NCBI GenBank assembly: GCA_946407735.1
Contig: CAMJPL010000005.1
Location: 1-64,000 of the forward strand
DNA: 64,000 nt
Direction of reading: 5' to 3'
DNA from: an uncultured Clostridia bacterium
GTDB taxonomy: Bacteria; Bacillota; Clostridia; Oscillospirales; CAG-272
This document shows positions 32,827 to 46,879 of the stretch, piece by piece. Numbering within the stretch: position 1 is the first letter of the stretch; each line of letters begins with the position of its first letter. The notes under the pieces were generated by a model. The model saw nothing but the letters and a program-made list of their open reading frames with translations, had not been told where the DNA came from and did not search any database. The position numbers and the translations under genes were made by a program.

Positions 32827-34032
32827 TTATTCAATGATCTTGGAAACAACGCCGGAGCCGACGGTACGTCCGCCTTCACGGATAGCGAAGCGGAGCTGCT
32901 CCTCCATGGCGATCGGGCTGATGAGCTCGACAGTCATGTCAACGTTGTCGCCGGGGCGGCACATCTCAACGCCTTCGGGAAGGGAGATGGTACCGGTGAC
33001 GTCGGTGGTTCTGAAGTAGAACTGCGGACGGTAGCCGGCGAAGAACGGCTTGGAGCGGCCGCCTTCCTTCTCTGTCAGGACGTAAACACGGCCGACGAAC
33101 TTGGTGTGCGGATGGATGGAACCGGGCTTGCAGACGACCTGGCCGCGCTCGATCTCGTTCTTCGCGATGCCGCGGAGAAGCAGACCGACGTTGTCACCGG
33201 CCTCGGCGTAGTCAAGGATCTTGCGGAACATCTCAACGCCGGTAACGACGGAGGTGCCCTTCTCTTCCTTAAGGCCGACGATCTCGACAGGGTCGGAGAC
33301 CTTGACGGTGCCGCGCTCAACTCTACCGGTAGCGACGGTGCCGCGGCCGGAGATGGAGAAGACGTCCTCAACAGGCATAAGGAACGGGAGATCGGACTTA
33401 CGGGCGGGAGTCGGGATGTAATCGTCGACGGCGTCCATCAGCTCATGGATAGACTTGTAGACTTCGGCGTCGGGATCGGTCTCGGTGCTCTCGAGAGCGT
33501 TACGGGCGGAGCCGCGGATGATCGGCACATTGTCGCCGTCATAATCGTACTGGTTAAGGAGGTCACGGGTCTCCATCTCGACGAGGTCGATGAGCTCTTC
33601 GTCATCAACGAGGTCAACCTTGTTCAGGTAGACAACGATGGCGGGAACGTTAACCTGACGGGAAAGAAGAACGTGCTCGCGGGTCTGCTGCAGCGGGCCG
33701 TCGGAAGCGGCGACGACGAGGATAGCGCCATCCATCTGAGCAGCGCCGGTGATCATGTTCTTGATGTAGTCGGCGTGGCCGGGGCAGTCGACGTGAGCGT
33801 AGTGACGCTTGTCGGTCTCGTACTCAACGTGAGCGGTGTTGATTGTGATTCCGCGGGCCTTCTCTTCGGGAGCCTTGTCGATCTGGTCATACGCCATGAA
33901 CTGAGCGTGGCCGTCCTTCAGGGAAAGGACCTTGGTGATGGCGGCGGTAAGAGTGGTCTTGCCGTGGTCAACGTGACCGATGGTACCGATGTTGACATGC
34001 GGCTTTGTACGTTCGAAATGAGCCTTTGCCAT
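32827..34032 (-). CDS. tuf: Elongation factor Tu
   Basis: 401 residues; delivers aminoacyl-tRNA to the ribosome. GTPase motifs: GHVDHGKTT (G1), RGITI (G2), DCPGHADY (G3), NKVD (G4), GSA (G5). The loop after G3, usually GPMPQTREH, reads GPLQQTREH here, a local change in a strongly conserved stretch. Domains 2 and 3 are complete. Good GGAGG ribosome binding site. 85 bp after fusA: the usual str-operon order rpsL-rpsG-fusA-tuf. Codon use is strongly biased as expected for an abundant protein. Confidence 0.99.
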   Translation of the reverse strand: MAKAHFERTKPHVNIGTIGHVDHGKTTLTAAITKVLSLKDGHAQFMAYDQIDKAPEEKARGITINTAHVEYETDKRHYAHVDCPGHADYIKNMITGAAQMDGAILVVAASDGPLQQTREHVLLSRQVNVPAIVVYLNKVDLVDDEELIDLVEMETRDLLNQYDYDGDNVPIIRGSARNALESTETDPDAEVYKSIHELMDAVDDYIPTPARKSDLPFLMPVEDVFSISGRGTVATGRVERGTVKVSDPVEIVGLKEEKGTSVVTGVEMFRKILDYAEAGDNVGLLLRGIAKNEIERGQVVCKPGSIHPHTKFVGRVYVLTEKEGGRSKPFFAGYRPQFYFRTTDVTGTISLPEGVEMCRPGDNVDMTVELISPIAMEEQLRFAIREGGRTVGSGVVSKIIE

Positions 34033-34117
34033 GATTATTTTTCCTCCGGTAATTTATTCTCTCGTAAATTACTCACAAAGTTGTTTGTTGCTTATATCTC
34101 AAGCGTCAGCGTCAGCT

Positions 34118-36193
34118 TTATCTGCCGGCCCTGTCGCCTACGATCTTCTCCATGACGGACTTCGGGACCTCCTGGAAGATACCCGGCTCCATCGAGTAGA
34201 CGCCGCGTCCCTGCGTGCGGGAGCGCAGATCGGTGGCGTATCCGAACATCTCGGACAGCGGCACCTGTGCGGTGATCTGCTGTCCTCCGCTCGTGGCCTC
34301 CATCGAGTCGATGCGTCCGCGGCGGGAGTTCAGATCCCCGATAACATCGCCCATATAATCGTCGGGCGTGATGACGACCACCTTCATGATCGGCTCTATA
34401 AGGACCGGATCGGCCTTCGCCATGGCTTCCTTGAAAGCCATGGAGCCGGCGATCTTGAAGGCGTTCTCGGAAGAGTCCACCTCGTGGTAGGAGCCGCCGG
34501 TGAGCGTGACCTTGACGTCGACCACGTTGTAGCCGGCAACGACGCCGGACTGCATCGCGCCGCGGATACCCTCGTCGATGGACGGGATGAATTCCTTCGG
34601 CACGTCGCCGCCGACCACCTTGTCGATGAACTCGTAGCCCTTGCCCGGGTTCGGCTCGATGGTGATGATGGCGTGTCCGTACTGGCCCTTGCCGCCCGAC
34701 TGGCGGACATATCTGGTGTTGGCGTCGGCGGGACGGCGTATGGTCTCTTTGTAGGAGACCTGCGGCTTGCCGACGTTCGCCTCGACCTTGAACTCGCGGA
34801 GCAGCCTCTCGACGATGATCTGGAGATGAAGCTCGCCCATTCCGGCGATTATCGTCTGTCCCGTCTCCTCGTCGGTATAGGCCTTGAAGGTCGGATCCTC
34901 CTCGGCGAGCTTGGCGAGCGCGACGTCCATCTTCTCCTGACCGGCTTTGGTCTTGGGCTCGATGGCGACGCGTATGACAGGCTCCGGGAAGGTCATCGAC
35001 TCGAGGATTATCGGGTCCTTGTCGTCGCAGAAGGTGTCTCCGGTGGTCGTATTCTTGGTGGAAACCAGAGCGCAGATATCGCCGGCGTAAGCCGTCTCGA
35101 TATCGGTGCGCTCGTTCGAGTGCATTAGCAGTATCCTGCCGACACGTTCATTCTTGTTCTTCGATGAGTTGAAGATCGTCGTCCCGATCGATACGCTTCC
35201 GGAGTAGACTCTGAAGAAGCAGAGGCGTCCGACATACGGATCGGTCATGATCTTGAAGGCGAGAGCCGAGAACGGCTGATCGTCTCCGGATTCTCTCGTT
35301 ATCTCATCGCCCGTGTCGGGATCGATTCCCTTTACCGGCGGGATGTCGAGCGGGGACGGCATGTATTCGACTATCGCGTCGAGCAGCTTCTGAACGCCCT
35401 TGTTGCGGTAGGAAGTGCCGCATACGACAGGCACGATCTTGTTGCCGATGGTCTCGCGGCGGATGGCGTTCTTGATCTCCTCTACGGTAGGCTCCTCGCC
35501 TGCGCAGTATTTCTCAAACAGAACGTCGTCGTTTTCCGAGACCGCTTCTATCATCGAAGCGCGGTATTTCTGCGCCAGCTCGAGCATATCCTCAGGGATC
35601 GGCTCGACCTTCATATCCTTGCCCAGATCGTCGTAATAGATGACAGCGTTCATCTCGATAAGATCGACGATGCCCTTAAAGCTGTCCTCCTTGCCGATGG
35701 GAAGCTGGATCGGCACCGGATTGGCCTTCAGACGGTCGCGCATCATGTCGATGACGCGGTAGAAGTTGGCCCCCATGATGTCCATCTTGTTGACGTACGC
35801 CATCCTGGGGACATTGAACTGATCGGCCTGACGCCAGACAGTCTCGGACTGAGGCTCGACGCCGCCCTTGGCACAGAGGACGCACACGGCGCCGTCAAGG
35901 ACTCTCAGCGAGCGCTGGACCTCGACGGTGAAGTCGACGTGCCCGGGAGTGTCGATGATGTTTATGCGGTGGTCCTTCCAGTAGCAGGTCGTCGCGGCCG
36001 ATGTGATCGTTATTCCGCGCTCCTGCTCCTCTTCCATCCAGTCCATGGTGGCCGCACCGTCATGGACCTCGCCCATCTTGTGTACTTGTCCGGTGTAAAA
36101 CAGGATACGTTCAGTCGTGGTCGTTTTTCCGGCGTCGATATGTGCCATTATACCGATGTTGCGGTAGGTTTCTAAGGGATATTCTCTTGGCAT
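34118..36193 (-). CDS. fusA: Elongation factor G
   Basis: 691 residues; catalyses ribosomal translocation and, with RRF, recycling. [15 protein letters not shown] (G1), [11 protein letters not shown] (G2), DTPGHVDF (G3), NKMD (G4) in the first 140 residues; domain IV carries the tip [21 protein letters not shown], and the C-terminal domain ends [19 protein letters not shown]. All typical of EF-G1. It lies 134 bp after rpsG, a gap with only a weak hairpin, and 85 bp before tuf. Confidence 0.99.
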   Translation of the reverse strand: MPREYPLETYRNIGIMAHIDAGKTTTTERILFYTGQVHKMGEVHDGAATMDWMEEEQERGITITSAATTCYWKDHRINIIDTPGHVDFTVEVQRSLRVLDGAVCVLCAKGGVEPQSETVWRQADQFNVPRMAYVNKMDIMGANFYRVIDMMRDRLKANPVPIQLPIGKEDSFKGIVDLIEMNAVIYYDDLGKDMKVEPIPEDMLELAQKYRASMIEAVSENDDVLFEKYCAGEEPTVEEIKNAIRRETIGNKIVPVVCGTSYRNKGVQKLLDAIVEYMPSPLDIPPVKGIDPDTGDEITRESGDDQPFSALAFKIMTDPYVGRLCFFRVYSGSVSIGTTIFNSSKNKNERVGRILLMHSNERTDIETAYAGDICALVSTKNTTTGDTFCDDKDPIILESMTFPEPVIRVAIEPKTKAGQEKMDVALAKLAEEDPTFKAYTDEETGQTIIAGMGELHLQIIVERLLREFKVEANVGKPQVSYKETIRRPADANTRYVRQSGGKGQYGHAIITIEPNPGKGYEFIDKVVGGDVPKEFIPSIDEGIRGAMQSGVVAGYNVVDVKVTLTGGSYHEVDSSENAFKIAGSMAFKEAMAKADPVLIEPIMKVVVITPDDYMGDVIGDLNSRRGRIDSMEATSGGQQITAQVPLSEMFGYATDLRSRTQGRGVYSMEPGIFQEVPKSVMEKIVGDRAGR

Positions 36194-36327
36194 CTGTTTT
36201 GTGCTATCCTTAAAAGTTAAAGAATATTAAACGACTATAACGCATCTTTGCGTCCGCTCACGCGGGCGCCGTGAATCGTTTATCCGCTCTTTAAGCGGAC
36301 GGTCGGTATAAATATTCCGAACTAAAA

Positions 36328-36798
36328 TCAATATCTGTAATGCGCGAACGCCTTGTTGGCCTCAGCCATTCTGTGCATTTCTTCTTTTCTCTTGACGGCT
36401 CCGCCGGTGCTGTTTATGGCGTCCATGATCTCGGCCGCAAGTCTCTGGGCCATTGTGCGCTCAGAGCGGCTGCGGGCGAAATCGGTGAGCCATCTCAGAC
36501 CGAGCGTCTGACGTCTGTCGGGGCGGACTTCCATAGGAACCTGGTAGTTGGCGCCGCCGACTCGGCGGGCCTTGACCTCGAGAACCGGCATGATGTTCTC
36601 AAGCGCGTTCTGGAACGCCTCGAGAGCGTTCTTTCCGGTCTTCTCTTCCACTTCCTTGAAAGCGTCGTACACGATCTTCTGAGCGACGCCCTTCTTGCCG
36701 TCGTACATAACCTTGTTGATCAGTCTTGTGACCAGCTGCGAATTATACACGGGATCCGGCAATACTTCTCTTTTGGAGATGTTACCTCTTCTCGGCAT
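36328..36798 (-). CDS. rpsG: 30S ribosomal protein uS7
   Basis: 156 residues, full length; head protein of 30S, binds 16S rRNA near the exit and decoding region. [20 protein letters not shown] start, [16 protein letters not shown] and the C-terminal [17 protein letters not shown] are textbook. Upstream lies a 219-bp gap to rpsL with an 8-bp hairpin at 36840-36858. Part of the str operon. Confidence 0.99.
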   Translation of the reverse strand: MPRRGNISKREVLPDPVYNSQLVTRLINKVMYDGKKGVAQKIVYDAFKEVEEKTGKNALEAFQNALENIMPVLEVKARRVGGANYQVPMEVRPDRRQTLGLRWLTDFARSRSERTMAQRLAAEIMDAINSTGGAVKRKEEMHRMAEANKAFAHYRY

Positions 36799-37017
36799 AT
36801 CGTATTCCCTCCTTCATTATTGATGAGATCACAGGTACTCGGAATACATGGTATTCCGTCGATGTATGTCACTTGCGTAAATTGCCGATCCCGTCATATC
36901 CGGCCGGCCGTTTTATAACAGCGCATCCTTCAAATCGGGGTATCTCTGCGATACATCGAGCGCGAAACGGATCATATCCGCCGCGGCCGCTTGCGCGGAC
37001 TTTGATTGTGAAAGCGA

Positions 37018-37437
37018 TTACTTCTTCGCCTTCGGACGCTTGGCGCCGTACTTGGAACGGCTCTGCATGCGGCCCTGGACGCCCTGAGCGTCGAGCATGC
37101 CGCGGATGATGTGGTAACGGACGCCGGGAACGTCACGGACACGGCCGCCGCGGATCATTACGACGGAGTGCTCCTGAAGGTTGTGACCGATGCCGGGGAT
37201 GTACACCGTTGCCTCTACGCCGTTGGTAAGACGGACACGCGCGATCTTGCGGAGAGCCGAATTCGGCTTCTTCGGGGTCTGCGTGGTGACCTTCGTGCAG
37301 ACGCCGCGCTTCTGCGGGCTTCTGGCGTCGGTGGCACGGTTCGTCAGAGTGTTGAAGCCGTGCTGCAGGGCAGCGGACTTGGACTTGTAGACATTCTGCT
37401 GACGTCCGTTCTTAACCAGCTGATTAAAAGTAGGCAT
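37018..37437 (-). CDS. rpsL: 30S ribosomal protein uS12
   Basis: 139 residues when started at the ATG at 37437 ([12 protein letters not shown]); upstream frame residues belong to the leader. The Firmicute-type insertion ([14 protein letters not shown]) and [13 protein letters not shown] are normal; Lys57 (E. coli K43) is retained. At residue 101 the usual Lys (E. coli K88, RVKDLPG) is Arg: GGRVRDVPG. In E. coli and mycobacteria Lys88-to-Arg is a known streptomycin-resistance change. AAGGAGG lies 12 nt before the start. First gene of the str operon, with a strong promoter about 110 bp upstream. Confidence 0.98.
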   Translation of the reverse strand: MPTFNQLVKNGRQQNVYKSKSAALQHGFNTLTNRATDARSPQKRGVCTKVTTQTPKKPNSALRKIARVRLTNGVEATVYIPGIGHNLQEHSVVMIRGGRVRDVPGVRYHIIRGMLDAQGVQGRMQSRSKYGAKRPKAKK

Positions 37438-37544
37438 TAGAACTGTTTTCCTCCTTCTTTGAGTGATGCGTGTTATAAATACCCGCGGCCGGGCGCACAG
37501 CGCTGTAAAATGGGCATAATACACCCTTCCGCAAATATACTATT

Positions 37545-37574
37545 ATTATACCATTGTTCCATCCCGATTGTCAA
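37545..37574 (-). promoter_or_regulatory. SigA promoter of the str operon (rpsL-rpsG-fusA-tuf)
   Basis: Minus strand TTGACA, 18 bp, TATAAT. Leader of about 100 nt. The rest of the 294-bp gap 37438-37731 to rpoC holds GC-rich stems but no obvious T-tailed terminator for rpoC. Confidence 0.85.
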
Positions 37575-37731
37575 GCGCCAAAGCGATTGTTTACATTTTT
37601 TCTACGATGTGCATAATTTGACAATGACGGGAACAAAGGAATTTATATATAGAGCGTATACAAAGCCGGTCCGGCGGCCGCCGCGGAGCGTTTTTTTTCC
37701 GTATGCGGCCGCTTTCGGGCTCATATCCGCC

Positions 37732-41307
<3,576 letters not shown>

Positions 41308-41319
41308 CTTCAGCCTCCG

Positions 41320-45306
<3,987 letters not shown>

Positions 45307-45340
45307 TAGCTGTACCACTCCTTGGCGTCACACGGTTTTC

Positions 45341-45391
45341 CTGGGGGAAAGGGGAAACTTTTCTGAAGAAAAGTTTTCCCCTTTCCCCCAG
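45341..45391. repeat. Palindromic repeat, copy 2, in the rpoB leader
   Basis: CTGGGGGAAAGGGG... stem of about 23 bp (one bulged T) around the same TGAA loop as copy 1 (28399-28446), with the same right-hand flank (ACCCC, T-run, CC, then AAAAGACTT). Lies 35 nt upstream of the rpoB start, inside its leader RNA, where it would form a very stable hairpin just before the ribosome binding site. Confidence 0.8.
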
Positions 45392-45495
45392 ACCCCTTTT
45401 TCCTTTTCAAAAGACTTTGCTACATAAATATTTTTAAGAGCTGTCTTTTCGGACGTTTTTGCCGCCGGCGCCGGTTTTTAAAACAGAACATACTC

Positions 45496-45728
45496 AAAAA
45501 ACGGCGAAAAACGCCGGCGCGTGCCGTCCTGCGCCGTCCTTCGGATCCTCCCTCCGTCACGCTGGTTACGTACGGATGAAAGGACTCGGGTGTCGTCGCA
45601 TGGCCGCAGCGCGTGGCGCGTCCTGCGTAGCTCTCTGAGTATGAGACTATCCGAATATTCAGTTATTTCGCGGCCTCGCGCGAAAAGCCGGACGAAAATC
45701 CGAAGTCCTCCGCGGCGAGCCGATAACG
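45496..45728 (-). ncRNA. Structured leader RNA or independent small RNA upstream of rpoB
   Basis: Transcript from the promoter at 45734-45762 to a terminator at 45496-45516 (CGGCG/CGCCG stem, then six T), about 230 nt. A 12-bp long-range helix (45694-45705 with 45539-45550, two G-U pairs) encloses about 140 nt. Inside are a perfect 7-bp hairpin at 45666-45685 (UUUCGCG/CGCGAAA) and a two-part hairpin at 45605-45627 (CGCAG/CTGCG, CGCG/CGCG). The rod with internal bubbles looks somewhat like 6S RNA, but no family signature could be confirmed. If the terminator works, rpoBC depends on read-through, i.e. attenuation. Confidence 0.55.
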
Positions 45729-45733
45729 GGAAT

Positions 45734-45762
45734 ATTATACCACTTTGGATGTGATTTGTCAA
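45734..45762 (-). promoter_or_regulatory. SigA promoter of the leader RNA / rpoBC
   Basis: Minus strand TTGACA, 17 bp, TATAAT. No other strong promoter was found between here and rpoB. Confidence 0.9.
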
Positions 45763-45835
45763 TAGCCGATTTTGGATATTCCGAAAATAATGCAGAATTC
45801 ACATAAATTTAATATGTGAAATTTTATCAAATCTC

Positions 45836-45864
45836 TTGAAATGAGACTCGTTTTGTGATATGAT
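45836..45864 (+). promoter_or_regulatory. SigA promoter of rpsT
   Basis: TTGAAA, 17 bp, TATGAT, about 40 bp before the start codon. Divergent from the rpoB promoter. Confidence 0.85.
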
Positions 45865-45905
45865 ATATATCTGACGTATGAATAGACGCAAGGAGGTGAA
45901 ACACA

Positions 45906-46172
45906 TTGCCGAACATCAAGTCCGCCAAGAAGCGCGTCAAGATCACCGAGACCAAGACCCTTCAGAACAAGATGGCGAAATCCGCCCTCAAGACCGAGCT
46001 GAAGAAGTATGACGCCGCTCTCGCCGCCGGTGACAAGGCCGCCCTCGATTCCGAGTACAAGCTGGCCGTCAAGACTGTCGATCAGGCCGCGTCCAACGGT
46101 CTCATCTCCAAGCAGGCCGCCGCCAGGAAAAAGAGCAGCATGACCCTGAAGCTCAACAAGGCCAACGCCTGA
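45906..46172 (+). CDS. rpsT: 30S ribosomal protein bS20
   Basis: 88 residues; binds 16S rRNA early in 30S assembly. MPNIKSAKKRVKI and the three-helix body ending GLISKQAAARKKSSMTLKLNKA are diagnostic. Start is TTG at 45906 with an excellent AAGGAGGTG 7 nt upstream; E. coli rpsT also uses UUG, which serves its autoregulation. Single-gene transcript with its own promoter and terminator. Confidence 0.98.
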   Translation: MPNIKSAKKRVKITETKTLQNKMAKSALKTELKKYDAALAAGDKAALDSEYKLAVKTVDQAASNGLISKQAAARKKSSMTLKLNKANA

Positions 46173-46270
46173 CGGGAAAATCCGACTTAAACCGCAGATA
46201 ACAGCCCGCTCGGCGGGCGGCTTCGCACGCATTCGCGCGCGGTGTATGAACCCGGGTCGGGTGATATCAT

Positions 46271-46297
46271 AAAAAGACGGATCAGAGCCGTCTTTTT
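46271..46297 (+). terminator. Intrinsic terminator of rpsT
   Basis: AAAAAGACGG / CCGTCTTTTTT with a 7-nt loop. A further GC stem without T-run lies at about 46207-46221. Confidence 0.92.
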
Positions 46298-46369
46298 TGA
46301 TTTTATTCCCGGCAAATCAAAACGAAAAAGCATACCTTCCCGGTGCGGACGATCTGCCGTGATCTATGG

Positions 46370-46392
46370 ATGTCAATGGATTTCATTGACAT
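46370..46392. promoter_or_regulatory. Palindrome over the -35 box of the small-peptide promoter
   Basis: ATGTCAATG / CATTGACAT, perfect 9-bp arms around 5 nt. The right arm contains the -35 TTGACA. A DNA-binding dimer here would block the promoter. No cognate regulator is encoded next to it. Confidence 0.6.
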
Positions 46393-46414
46393 TTTTTGCT
46401 TTTTATGCTATAAT
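46386..46414 (+). promoter_or_regulatory. SigA promoter of the 49-residue peptide gene
   Basis: TTGACA, 17 bp, TATAAT: full consensus. Expected start of RNA near 46421, giving a 5' leader of about 93 nt. Confidence 0.92.
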
Positions 46415-46513
46415 ATTTCATGCGGAAATGTCCCCTTCGGAAACGGAAAAGGACGGCTGACGCGGACTTCTTTCGATCAACCTTTGAACGATTGACGAAA
46501 GGAGGTGCGTGCT

Positions 46514-46663
46514 GTGCAAATAGCTCTTTCGATTATTTTGCTCTTGATGAGCGTGATCGCCGACGCTTACGGCATCTATTGCCTCTGTCAGCGCATTATC
46601 GCGAATCTCAGGCGGGATAAAAGAAGACAGACCGTCTCTCGAGCAGACGATCTGTCGGATGAG
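46514..46663 (+). CDS. 49-residue hydrophobic peptide, candidate type I toxin
   Basis: Begins with GTG, 8 nt after a strong AAAGGAGGTG (46498-46507). Residues 1-25 form one membrane helix (QIALSIILLLMSVIADAYGI), then two Cys, then a strongly basic tail (NLRRDKKKTDRL, SSRRS). Size and shape match the small membrane toxins of type I toxin-antitoxin loci, although no named family was recognised. A hairpin at 46470-46501 (CTTTCG/CGAAAG plus TCAA/TTGA) covers the first bases of the Shine-Dalgarno. Own consensus promoter, 5'-3' complementary arms and an antisense RNA over its 3' end (see neighbours). Toxicity is inferred, not shown. Confidence 0.75.
46619..46657 (-). terminator. Intrinsic terminator of the antisense RNA
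   Basis: Minus-strand 12-bp stem GACAGATCGTCT / AGACGGTCTGTC (one G-U), 7-nt loop, then TTCTTTTT. It lies inside the coding end of the peptide gene on the other strand. Confidence 0.85.
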
Positions 46664-46707
46664 GATGAATAATCCTTAATTCTGCATGAAGTCTGCGTCA
46701 GCCGTCT

Positions 46708-46733
46708 GAATAAACCGCTGGAACGGTTTATTC
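46708..46733. other. Perfect 10-bp hairpin at the mRNA 3' end / antisense 5' end
   Basis: GAATAAACCG / CGGTTTATTC with a 6-nt loop. In the plus sense it stacks on the 5'-3' helix and probably marks the mRNA end, though no T-run follows; in the minus sense it is the 5' hairpin of the antisense RNA. Confidence 0.6.
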
Positions 46734-46751
46734 GGGACTTTCCGCATTATT

Positions 46752-46780
46752 ATTATATCACGGATTATCGTTGTTGTCAA
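46752..46780 (-). promoter_or_regulatory. SigA promoter of the antisense RNA
   Basis: Minus strand TTGACA, 17 bp, TATAAT: full consensus, with no minus-strand protein gene downstream, which is what first marks the RNA. Confidence 0.9.
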
Positions 46781-46879
46781 TGCCTGCCGCGAAATTTCCA
46801 TGCCTGTGTTCTGAGTGTGACAGACAATTTGAAAAACGACCGTACCCGCCGATAAGTATATATGGTTTTATTCAGGCGT

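Larger units (their letters stand above)
46452..46706. repeat. 19-bp inverted repeat joining the 5' and 3' untranslated regions of the peptide mRNA
   Basis: Arms at 46452-46470 (GACGGCTGACGCGGACTTC) and 46688-46706 are complementary over 19 bp with a single G-U pair; one further G-U is possible. In the mRNA this would close the message on itself, with the left arm ending where the SD hairpin (46470-46501) begins and the right arm ending directly before the 3' hairpin at 46708. Such 5'-3' pairing keeps type I toxin mRNAs (hok, aapA) silent until processed. Confidence 0.85.
46619..46745 (-). ncRNA. Antisense RNA to the 49-residue peptide mRNA, candidate antitoxin
   Basis: Defined by the minus-strand promoter at 46752-46780 and a terminator at 46619-46657, giving an RNA of about 125 nt. 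It is complementary to the 3' untranslated region and the last ~15 codons of the peptide gene. Its 5' part repeats the 46708-46733 hairpin and carries a sequence 18/19 identical to the 5' arm of the mRNA long-distance helix, so it could break that helix as well as form a duplex with the 3' end. Confidence 0.7.

Noticed and set aside
45496-45728. SRP RNA, RNase P RNA, tmRNA or T-box as the identity of the RNA before rpoB.
   Set aside because: The SRP GGUCAGGUCCGGAAGGAAGC loop, the RNase P P4 ACAGAA segment, a tRNA-like end and the T-box GGGUGGNACCGCG motif were all looked for and are absent; the length also misfits RNase P and tmRNA.
45478-45762. Minus-strand frame of 94 codons in the rpoB leader.
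   Set aside because: Its start overlaps the -35 box of the rpoB promoter, so it cannot be on that transcript, and its Arg-rich content is typical of noncoding GC-rich sequence.
46452-46706. The 19-bp inverted repeat as the ends of a small transposable element (MITE).
   Set aside because: No target duplication flanks the arms, the promoter of the peptide lies outside the left arm, the arms abut regulatory hairpins exactly, and the interior is a gene with its own ribosome binding site.
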